Shown in pieces: positions 57,539 to 64,000 of a stretch of DNA of 64,000 nucleotides (positions within the stretch are counted from its first letter, which is position 1; every line of letters starts with the position of its first letter). Both the position numbers and the translations under genes were made by a program. The notes beneath the pieces are model-generated. The model did not search any database. It was given only the letters and a program-made list of their open reading frames with translations, and was not told where the DNA came from. The stretch covers positions 62,001 through 126,000 of the forward strand of contig JALHQN010000003.1 in NCBI GenBank assembly GCA_022841915.1, written 5' to 3'. The stretch is from Burkholderiales bacterium (lineage in GTDB: Bacteria; Pseudomonadota; Gammaproteobacteria; Burkholderiales; WYBJ01).

Positions 57539-57934
57539 ATGAGCATGAGTGATCCGATCGCGGACATGCTGACGCGGATACGCAATGCGCAACTCTCGGA
57601 GAAGCCGTCCACAGCGATGGCCTCGTCGAAAGTGAAAGTCGCGATCGCGAAAGTGTTGAAAGACGAAGGATATATCGATGACTTCACGGTCAGCGATGTT
57701 GACGGTAAGCCGCAGCTGGAAATCGGGCTCAAGTATTACGCGGGTCGCCCTGTGATCGAGCGCATCGAAAGGGTCAGTCGGCCGGGGCTGCGAGTTTATC
57801 GGCCTAGTCGAACTGTGCCGCGGGTAATGAACGGGTTGGGCGTTGCGATCGTTTCCACTTCGAAAGGGGTGATGACGGATCGCAAGGCTCGAGGACTGGG
57901 TATCGGAGGCGAAGTCCTCTGTACGGTCGCGTAA
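57539..57934 (+). CDS. rpsH: 30S ribosomal protein S8
   Basis: 131 aa. [14 protein letters not shown] at the start and C-terminal [20 protein letters not shown]. Primary 16S binder; in E. coli represses the spc operon. ATG 57539 after TAGGAGAATCTGG; the second Met (57545) is also possible. Confidence 0.99.
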   Translation: MSMSDPIADMLTRIRNAQLSEKPSTAMASSKVKVAIAKVLKDEGYIDDFTVSDVDGKPQLEIGLKYYAGRPVIERIERVSRPGLRVYRPSRTVPRVMNGLGVAIVSTSKGVMTDRKARGLGIGGEVLCTVA

Positions 57935-57946
57935 GTCGGAGAGGTC

Positions 57947-58480
57947 ATGTCTAGAGTAGCGCGTAATCCCGTGGTCATCCCTTCGGGCGTTGAGGCGACG
58001 ATCGTTGACGGCCAAATTCTGGTCAAGGGCCCGTTGGGCACGCTGACGCAAAGCATGTCCAAGAACGTCAAGGTCGAGAAAGTGGATGGTCGGCTGGAGT
58101 TCGCGGCCAACGACAAAAGCATTCCCGCGAAGGCAATGTCGGGCACGATGCGGGCTCTCGTGGCGAATATGGTCCACGGGGTGTCGAAGGGCTTCGAGAG
58201 ACGGTTGAACCTCGTTGGCGTTGGCTATCGGGCACAAGCTCAGGGCGATAAGCTGAATTTGACACTCGGTTTCTCGCATCCCGTCGTTCATCCTATGCCC
58301 ACCGGCGTTAAGGTTGAAACGCCGACCCAGACCGAAATCGTGATCAAGGGCATCGACAAGCAGCAAGTCGGGGAAGTGGCAGCACAGGTTCGCGCCTACC
58401 GTCGCCCGGAGCCTTACAAGGGCAAGGGTGTTCGATATTCAGATGAGGTCATCGTGCTGAAGGAGACCAAGAAGAAATAG
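57947..58480 (+). CDS. rplF: 50S ribosomal protein L6
   Basis: 177 aa with two related domains; [20 protein letters not shown] and [17 protein letters not shown] are diagnostic. Near the sarcin-ricin loop. 12 nt after rpsH. Confidence 0.99.
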   Translation: MSRVARNPVVIPSGVEATIVDGQILVKGPLGTLTQSMSKNVKVEKVDGRLEFAANDKSIPAKAMSGTMRALVANMVHGVSKGFERRLNLVGVGYRAQAQGDKLNLTLGFSHPVVHPMPTGVKVETPTQTEIVIKGIDKQQVGEVAAQVRAYRRPEPYKGKGVRYSDEVIVLKETKKK

Positions 58481-58552
58481 AGCGGGGCTGATCGTGCGCC
58501 TGCCGCGCGCGGTCGACACTGACTGCTTCGCTATTCTTCTTAAGAGAACGCC

Positions 58553-58909
58553 ATGCAAGACAAGAATGTATCCAGAGTGCGCCGCGCGCAGCAGACGCGT
58601 CGCAGGATTGCCGGACTCCGGGCGGTTCGTCTCACCGTTCATCGTTCCAACTGTCACATCTACGCACAGGTCGTCGACGCGTCAGGGACTAATATCCTCG
58701 CTTCTGCATCGAGTGCGGAGAAAGAAGTGAGGGAAGCGATGAGTAATGGCGGCAATGTCGCCGCCGCGGCGGAAGTAGGAAAGCGAATCGCGCAGAAAGC
58801 TAAGCAGCTCGGTATCGAGGCGATTGCCTTCGACCGGGCGGGCTATAGATATCATGGCCGCGTCAAGGCGCTAGCCGAGGCAGCGCGCGAACACGGACTG
58901 AAGTTCTAG
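58553..58909 (+). CDS. rplR: 50S ribosomal protein L18
   Basis: 118 aa. 5S rRNA binder: [20 protein letters not shown] and [20 protein letters not shown] are typical. 72-nt leader separates it from rplF. Confidence 0.99.
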   Translation: MQDKNVSRVRRAQQTRRRIAGLRAVRLTVHRSNCHIYAQVVDASGTNILASASSAEKEVREAMSNGGNVAAAAEVGKRIAQKAKQLGIEAIAFDRAGYRYHGRVKALAEAAREHGLKF

Positions 58910-58922
58910 CGGGACACACACG

Positions 58923-59453
58923 ATGGCCAAGGTTCAATCGAAGATGCGGTCGCAGGGCGGCGAGGAACGTACCGACGGCTTGCGCGAAAAGATGGTCGCG
59001 ATAAATCGCGTGACCAAAGTTGTCAAGGGAGGTCGGGTTCTCGGATTCGCAGCCCTTACAGTGGTCGGCGACGGCGATGGCGGAATAGGCATGGGCAAGG
59101 GTAAGGCCCGCGAGGTGCCGGTAGCCGTGCAGAAAGCCATGGATGAGGCGCGCCGCAAGCTATTCAAGGTCCCGCTCAAGAGTGGAACGCTGCATCACTC
59201 GGTGATTGGGCGGCATGGAGCGTCTCGCGTGTTCATGCAACCGGCGTCCGAGGGTACCGGAATCATTGCCGGCGGACCGATGCGAGCGATCTTCGAGGTC
59301 ATGGGCGTCACCAACGTACTGGCGAAATGCATGGGTTCCACGAATCCCTACAACGTCGTACGAGCTACCCTGGCCGGGCTTGCCGCGCTCAACACGCCTG
59401 CGGAAATCGCAGCCAAGCGCGGCAAGACAGTTGAAGAGATTACCGGGGGCTAA
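58923..59453 (+). CDS. rpsE: 30S ribosomal protein S5
   Basis: 176 aa. [20 protein letters not shown] and [18 protein letters not shown]-type segment (here [18 protein letters not shown]). Fidelity protein at the mRNA entry; no ram-type change evident. Confidence 0.99.
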   Translation: MAKVQSKMRSQGGEERTDGLREKMVAINRVTKVVKGGRVLGFAALTVVGDGDGGIGMGKGKAREVPVAVQKAMDEARRKLFKVPLKSGTLHHSVIGRHGASRVFMQPASEGTGIIAGGPMRAIFEVMGVTNVLAKCMGSTNPYNVVRATLAGLAALNTPAEIAAKRGKTVEEITGG

Positions 59454-59456
59454 AGC

Positions 59457-59654
59457 ATGGCTGGCAGCGACGGAAAGATTTTGCGAGTGAAGCTGGTCAA
59501 GGGCTTGATGGGCACCAAGCAGCAGCATCGGGCGACCGTGCGCGGACTGGGGTTGCGCCGCCGGAACAGTTCGGTCGAGCTGCCTGATACGCCGGCCGTC
59601 CGCGGTATGATCAATCGGGTGTCGTATCTTTTGGACGTGACTGAATCGGCCTAG
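59457..59654 (+). CDS. rpmD: 50S ribosomal protein L30
   Basis: 65 aa. [20 protein letters not shown] and [18 protein letters not shown] fit L30. 3 nt after rpsE. Confidence 0.98.
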   Translation: MAGSDGKILRVKLVKGLMGTKQQHRATVRGLGLRRRNSSVELPDTPAVRGMINRVSYLLDVTESA

Positions 59655-59710
59655 CGGCTGTAGCTGCTGATTGATTCGGCAGACGAATGCACAAAAGCGA
59701 GTGACTAGAA

Positions 59711-60208
59711 ATGCAGCTCAATTCAATTAAGCCGGCCGCAGGATCCAAAAAAGCCCGCAAGCGCGTCGGGCGAGGCATCGGAAGCGGTTCTGGAAAGACG
59801 AGCGGGCGAGGCCACAAAGGGCAGAAGTCGCGGTCGGGCGGGTTTCACAAGGTGGGTTTCGAGGGTGGACAAATGCCCTTGCAACGGCGGTTGCCCAAGC
59901 GGGGCTTCGTGTCTCCGTCGAAAGGGCTCGTTGCGGAGGTGAGGTTGTCTGACCTGCAAAGACTAGAGGCAGATGTCGTCGACCTCGAGGCGTTGCACGC
60001 GGCAGGGGTGATCTCCCGGTTCGCGCTCGCTGGAAAAGTCATATTGTCGGGTAACATCGCGCGTCCGGTGACCGTGAATGGTCTCGGCGTGACGAAAGGT
60101 GCCAAAGCAGCGATCGAAGCGGCAGGTGGTAAGGTCAACATGCCTGTGGCAGTGGAGTCCACCAAACTCCAGGCCAAGGGCAAGGGTAAAGCGGCGGCGA
60201 AGGGCTAG
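59711..60208 (+). CDS. rplO: 50S ribosomal protein L15
   Basis: 165 aa, about 20 longer than the usual 143-146 through a Lys/Ala-rich tail ([14 protein letters not shown]). [20 protein letters not shown] and [12 protein letters not shown] are typical. 2 nt before secY. Confidence 0.98.
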   Translation: MQLNSIKPAAGSKKARKRVGRGIGSGSGKTSGRGHKGQKSRSGGFHKVGFEGGQMPLQRRLPKRGFVSPSKGLVAEVRLSDLQRLEADVVDLEALHAAGVISRFALAGKVILSGNIARPVTVNGLGVTKGAKAAIEAAGGKVNMPVAVESTKLQAKGKGKAAAKG

Positions 60209-60210
60209 TC

Positions 60211-61545
60211 TTGGCAGCTGAAAGTTCATCTCTGTTCGGGCTTTCCGGAAAAATGGGCGATCTCAAGCGTCGCCTCTTGTTTCTGGTTGGGGCGCTGATC
60301 GTCTATCGGATTGGCGCCCATATACCCGTGCCCGGAATCGATCCGGTTGCCTTGGCAGAGTTGTTCGACACGCAGCGCGGCGGCATCCTCGACATGTTCA
60401 ACCTGTTCTCGGGCGGTGCGCTCGGGCGGTTTACGATCTTCGCGCTCGGGATCATGCCGTATATATCTGCATCGATCATCATGCAGTTGATGACGGTCGC
60501 GGTCCCCACGCTCGAGCAGTTGAAGAAAGAGGGCGAAGCGGGACGGCGCAAGATCACCCAGTACACGCGATATGGAACGTTGGTGTTGGCGTTGTTTCAG
60601 GGGCTTGGCATTGCGGTTGCACTCGAATCTCAGCAAGGGCTCGTCATCGAGCCTGGGTTGCTCTTCCGGTTAACTGCGGTCGTCACACTGGTGACCGGTA
60701 CGATGTTCCTGATGTGGCTTGGCGAGCAGATCACCGAGCGGGGTGTGGGTAACGGCATCTCGCTCATCATTTTCGCCGGGATTGCGGCAGGTTTGCCGCA
60801 GGCGATCGGTGGAACGCTTGAGCTGTCCCGGACGGGTGCATATTCGATACCCTTCGTGCTGCTGTTGTTCGCCGGCGTTGTGGTGGTGACCTGGGTCGTC
60901 GTCTTCGTCGAGCGTGGACAACGTAAGATCTTGGTCAACTACGCGAAGCGTCAGGTCGGCCGCAAGGTGTACGGAGGACAGACGTCGCACTTGCCGCTCA
61001 AGTTGAACATGGCCGGGGTGATCCCGCCGATTTTCGCGTCGTCGATCATTCTCTTCCCGGCGACTATTTTGGGTTGGTTCGGTAGTTCGGGTGAGAACGT
61101 TGCGTGGCTCAGAACGATCTCCGACACGCTGCATCCCGGGCAGCCGATCTATGTACTGCTTTACGCGGCGGCGATTGTTTTCTTCTGCTTCTTCTATACG
61201 GCTTTGGTGTTCAATCCGAAGGAGACGGCGGACAACCTGAAGAAGAGTGGCGCGTTCGTGCCGGGAATTCGGCCAGGTGAGCAGACGGCGCGCTATATCG
61301 AACGAATCATGATGAGGCTTACACTGGCGGGGGCGGTCTATATCACGCTGGTTTGTCTGTTGCCCGAATTCCTGATTGTGAAATGGAATGTCCCGTTCTA
61401 TTTCGGCGGTACGAGCTTGTTGATCGTGGTGGTGGTTACGATGGACTTCATGTCCCAGGTGCAGGCGTATGTCATGTCGCACCAGTATGAGAGTTTGTTG
61501 AAGAAGGCGAGCTTCAAGGGGAACACAATGTTCCCCACACGATGA
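60211..61545 (+). CDS. secY: SecY, protein-conducting channel
   Basis: 444 aa, ten transmembrane helices. [41 protein letters not shown] and [17 protein letters not shown] are diagnostic. The start is TTG 60211; the in-frame ATG 60253 would cut the conserved N-terminal segment. Its stop overlaps infA by the ATGA arrangement. Confidence 0.98.
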   Translation: MAAESSSLFGLSGKMGDLKRRLLFLVGALIVYRIGAHIPVPGIDPVALAELFDTQRGGILDMFNLFSGGALGRFTIFALGIMPYISASIIMQLMTVAVPTLEQLKKEGEAGRRKITQYTRYGTLVLALFQGLGIAVALESQQGLVIEPGLLFRLTAVVTLVTGTMFLMWLGEQITERGVGNGISLIIFAGIAAGLPQAIGGTLELSRTGAYSIPFVLLLFAGVVVVTWVVVFVERGQRKILVNYAKRQVGRKVYGGQTSHLPLKLNMAGVIPPIFASSIILFPATILGWFGSSGENVAWLRTISDTLHPGQPIYVLLYAAAIVFFCFFYTALVFNPKETADNLKKSGAFVPGIRPGEQTARYIERIMMRLTLAGAVYITLVCLLPEFLIVKWNVPFYFGGTSLLIVVVVTMDFMSQVQAYVMSHQYESLLKKASFKGNTMFPTR

Positions 61546-61763
61546 TGTCCAAGGAAGAAACGATCCAGATGCAGGGTGAGATCGTAGAGACCCTGCCAAA
61601 TGCAACATTCCGGGTGAAGCTCGAGAACGGGCACATCATCCTGGGTCATATCTCAGGCAAGATGCGAATGCACTATATCCGTATCTTGCCCGGGGACAAG
61701 GTAACGGTTGAACTCACGCCCTACGATCTTACGCGTGGGCGTATCGTCTTCCGGGCGAAGTGA
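61542..61763 (+). CDS. infA: Translation initiation factor IF-1
   Basis: 73 aa from ATG 61542 (or 72 aa from the next ATG, the canonical length). [20 protein letters not shown] and [20 protein letters not shown] are diagnostic of the S1/OB-fold factor. Blocks the A site during initiation. Confidence 0.98.
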   Translation: MMSKEETIQMQGEIVETLPNATFRVKLENGHIILGHISGKMRMHYIRILPGDKVTVELTPYDLTRGRIVFRAK

Positions 61764-61863
61764 CTGATCGACGATGGGGTAGGGTCGGGCGGATATGCTC
61801 TGACCTCGGGCAGACAATCAAGAAGGCGCATCCTGTCGGTGGTGCGGCCACATGGAGCGGGCG

Positions 61864-61977
61864 ATGAGAGTACAAGCATCGGTAAAACGGATTTGCCGGC
61901 ACTGCAAGGTCATCCGGCGTAAACGTGTTGTTCGGATCATCTGCAAGGATCCGCGGCACAAACAGCGGCAAGGCTAA
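61864..61977 (+). CDS. rpmJ: 50S ribosomal protein L36 (zinc form)
   Basis: 37 aa. [20 protein letters not shown] with C11, C14, C27 and H32 forming a full zinc site (C+ form). Lies between infA and rpsM as in most bacteria. Confidence 0.98.
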   Translation: MRVQASVKRICRHCKVIRRKRVVRIICKDPRHKQRQG

Positions 61978-62052
61978 GCGGCGCCTGGCGGACTGCAGTT
62001 CTTCCGCAGCGGGTCAACAGTGTTTTTTGGTTTTCGTTTCTAGGAGGGTCGG

Positions 62053-62433
62053 ATGGCCCGGATTGGCGGAGTTAACATCTCCAACCACCAGCATACGGCG
62101 ATCGCCATCACGGCGATCTACGGTATCGGCCGCGCGCGCGCACGTCTGATTTGCGATGCAGCCTCGATCAACGCTTCGGCGAAGGTGAAAGACCTTTCCG
62201 ACGCGGACATGGACCGCCTGCGCGAACAGGTCGGGAAGTTCACCATCGAGGGCGATCTGCGCCGCGAAGTGTCGATGAATATCAAGCGGTTGATGGACCT
62301 CGGTTCGTACAGGGGTCTTCGGCACAAGCGAGGGTTGCCGCTTCGCGGGCAACGCACGCGTACCAATGCACGAACCCGGAAGGGGCCGCGGAAAGCCGCG
62401 ATCAAGTTGCACAAGCCCGCCGGAACTGCGTAA
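62053..62433 (+). CDS. rpsM: 30S ribosomal protein S13
   Basis: 126 aa. [20 protein letters not shown] and [20 protein letters not shown] are typical. Contacts P-site tRNA and 50S bridges. Strong SD TAGGAGGG upstream. First gene of the alpha operon. Confidence 0.99.
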   Translation: MARIGGVNISNHQHTAIAITAIYGIGRARARLICDAASINASAKVKDLSDADMDRLREQVGKFTIEGDLRREVSMNIKRLMDLGSYRGLRHKRGLPLRGQRTRTNARTRKGPRKAAIKLHKPAGTA

Positions 62434-62448
62434 GAGGAATATCGGAAA

Positions 62449-62838
62449 ATGGCCAAGGCACCGACCCGTGTGCGCAAGAAGGCAAAAAAGAATGTCGCCG
62501 AAGGTGTGGCGCACATTCATGCTTCGTTCAACAACACCATCGTGACGATCACCGACCGGCAGGGCAACACGCTGGCCTGGGCAACTTCCGGTGCGAGCGG
62601 ATTCAAAGGGTCTCGCAAGAGCACGCCGTTCGCCGCCCAGGTTGCCGCGGAATCCGCGGGCAAGGCAGCGCAAGAATGTGGCGTGAAGAATCTCGAGGTG
62701 CGCATCAAGGGGCCGGGGCCGGGTCGTGAGTCGGCTGTGCGTGCGTTGCATGCACTCGGGATGAAGATCACTTTGATTTCAGACGTAACGCCCATACCGC
62801 ACAACGGTTGCCGTCCGCCCAAGCGGCGGCGGGTGTAA
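62449..62838 (+). CDS. rpsK: 30S ribosomal protein S11
   Basis: 129 aa. [20 protein letters not shown] and C-terminal [18 protein letters not shown] are diagnostic. Platform protein near the Shine-Dalgarno duplex. Confidence 0.99.
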   Translation: MAKAPTRVRKKAKKNVAEGVAHIHASFNNTIVTITDRQGNTLAWATSGASGFKGSRKSTPFAAQVAAESAGKAAQECGVKNLEVRIKGPGPGRESAVRALHALGMKITLISDVTPIPHNGCRPPKRRRV

Positions 62839-62849
62839 GGAGCACACAC

Positions 62850-63476
62850 TTGGCCAGGAATCTTGACCCAAAGTGCCGCCAATGTCGGCGTGAAGGTGAA
62901 AAACTCTTCCTGAAGGGGGAGAAGTGTTTTACCGACAAATGCGCAATCGAGCGGCGCAACTACGCGCCGGGCCAGCATGGCCAGAAACAGTCGCGGCTGT
63001 CTGGCTATGGCGTGCAATTGCGCGAGAAGCAGAAAATCCGGCGCACCTATGGCGTGCTCGAGCGTCAGTTCCGCCTTGTCTACGCTGCGGCGGATCGCGC
63101 CAAAGGGATCACAGGCGAGAATCTTCTGCAGATGCTCGAAAGTCGGCTTGATACGGTTGCCTACCGTATGGGGTTTGGCGCGTCTCGTACTGAAGCGCGG
63201 CAGATCGTGCGCCATAACGGGATTCTAGTGAACGGGAAGCGAGTCAATATTCCGTCGTTCCAGGTGCGTCCCGGTGACGTGGTGGAAGTGGCGGAGGCTG
63301 CAAAAGGACAACTGCGCGTCAAGGCGGCCGTGGAAGCGGCTGAAGGACGTGGGTTTCCCGAATGGGTTGACGTGGACGCAAAGGGGCTCAAAGGCACGTT
63401 CAAGTCGAAGCCGCAACGCTCGGAATTGCCGTCCACTATCAATGAATCGCTCGTGGTCGAGCTTTACTCCAAGTGA
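62850..63476 (+). CDS. rpsD: 30S ribosomal protein S4 (zinc form)
   Basis: 208 aa. The start is TTG 62850 with AAGGAG 7 nt upstream. Zinc site C9-X2-C12-X13-C26-X4-C31 (C+ form), followed by [14 protein letters not shown] and the S4 RNA-binding domain [20 protein letters not shown]. In E. coli S4 represses the alpha operon. Burkholderia S4 lacks most of these cysteines. Confidence 0.98.
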   Translation: MARNLDPKCRQCRREGEKLFLKGEKCFTDKCAIERRNYAPGQHGQKQSRLSGYGVQLREKQKIRRTYGVLERQFRLVYAAADRAKGITGENLLQMLESRLDTVAYRMGFGASRTEARQIVRHNGILVNGKRVNIPSFQVRPGDVVEVAEAAKGQLRVKAAVEAAEGRGFPEWVDVDAKGLKGTFKSKPQRSELPSTINESLVVELYSK

Positions 63477-63492
63477 CCGAGGGTAGCCAGCG

Positions 63493-64000
63493 ATGCAAAG
63501 CAGCGCTCTATTGAAGCCCCGTATCATCGATGTCGAGAACTTTTCCCCCACCCACGCCAAGGTGGTCATGGAACCGTTCGAGCGCGGCTACGGCCACACG
63601 CTCGGCAATGCGCTCCGGCGCGTTCTACTTTCGTCTATGCCGGGCACCGCACCAACCGAAGTGAAGATCAGTGGCGTACTTCACGAGTATTCGACGCTCG
63701 ACGGCGTGCAGGAAGACGTTGTCGATCTGCTGCTCAACTTGAAGGGTATCGTCCTCAAGTTGCATACGCAGAAAGAAGTGTGGCTCAACATCAAGAAGCA
63801 AGGTGAAGGTGTGGTGACGGCCGGGGATATCGAAGTCTCGCACGACGTCGATGTAGTGAATCCCGAGCATGTCATTGCCCATCTGACGCCGGGCGGCAAG
63901 CTCGACATGCAGATCAAAGTCGAACAGGGGCGTGGGTACCAGCCAGCGGCGGTGCGCAGCAGCTTGAACGAAGAAGAAGGGCGCGCGATCGGGTCGATCA
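63493..64000 (+). CDS. rpoA: RNA polymerase alpha subunit, 3' part beyond window
   Basis: First 169 codons of about 325. The N-terminal dimerisation domain is visible: [20 protein letters not shown] and [13 protein letters not shown] 63493 matches the family start. The C-terminal domain that contacts UP elements and activators is outside the window. Confidence 0.99.
   Translation, partial: MQSSALLKPRIIDVENFSPTHAKVVMEPFERGYGHTLGNALRRVLLSSMPGTAPTEVKISGVLHEYSTLDGVQEDVVDLLLNLKGIVLKLHTQKEVWLNIKKQGEGVVTAGDIEVSHDVDVVNPEHVIAHLTPGGKLDMQIKVEQGRGYQPAAVRSSLNEEEGRAIGSI

Noticed and set aside
61978-62052. Terminator between rpmJ and rpsM based on a T6 run
   Set aside because: The only nearby hairpin (GCGGA/TCCGC) is weak and lies about 17 nt before the T-run.

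Overview
The window is chromosomal DNA from a high-GC betaproteobacterium, probably an uncultured or little-studied Burkholderiales/Nitrosomonadales-like lineage. The evidence is the order and sequence of the translation genes (tRNA-Tyr/Gly/Thr-tufB, secE-nusG, rplKAJL-rpoBC, rpsLG-fusA-tufA, then S10-spc-alpha), two near-identical tuf genes, and two Bug-type periplasmic receptors of the kind greatly expanded in Betaproteobacteria. S4 and L36 both keep complete zinc sites, unlike the zinc-free S4 I recall for Burkholderia itself. No phage, IS, CRISPR or plasmid signature was seen.

Positions 1-21800 hold catabolic and transport genes: the start of a class I fumarase (minus); a TauD-like dioxygenase, a 3-hydroxyisobutyrate-dehydrogenase-like reductase and a degenerate amidohydrolase (plus); then a long minus-strand operon reading PDC-lactonase-like hydrolase, acetyl-CoA synthetase, E1 alpha, E1 beta, E2, acyl carrier protein, Bug receptor. 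In its core every junction is a 4-nt stop/start overlap. Next come a ModA-like binding protein without signal peptide, an LVIVD beta-propeller protein with a sigma-like insertion, and a plus-strand set (sugar-acid dehydratase, secreted ModA-like protein, DASS transporter, old yellow enzyme). A second Bug receptor with a membrane protein and two small envelope proteins follow.

Positions 22200-24814 are a compact arsenic resistance operon: arsR-arsI-arsC-acr3, giving sensing, C-As bond cleavage of methylarsenite, arsenate reduction and arsenite export. Positions 24887-31946 hold a five-gene minus-strand unit (racemase-like protein, ADP-forming acyl-CoA ligase, enoyl-CoA hydratase, membrane flavin/haem reductase, cytochrome-b5-like protein) divergent from a TcuA-like FAD dehydrogenase, with a 16-bp palindrome between them.

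Positions 32293-64000 are the translation/transcription supercluster. It opens with a near-consensus promoter with a GC-rich discriminator ahead of tRNA-Tyr, tRNA-Gly, tRNA-Thr and tufB. tRNA-Trp, secE, nusG, rplK, rplA, an L10 leader, rplJ, rplL, rpoB and rpoC follow. A strong promoter overlaps the rpoC stop and is followed within 100 nt by a strong intrinsic terminator. Then come rpsL, rpsG, fusA, tufA and, 5 nt later, the S10 operon, a promoter at the S10/spc boundary, the spc operon through secY-infA-rpmJ, and rpsM-rpsK-rpsD-rpoA (rpoA cut by the window end).

The most unusual features are the oxoacid dehydrogenase operon that has an ACP but no E3, the redox pair inside the CoA-ester operon, the promoter-terminator pair after rpoC, and several enzymes that have lost canonical catalytic residues.
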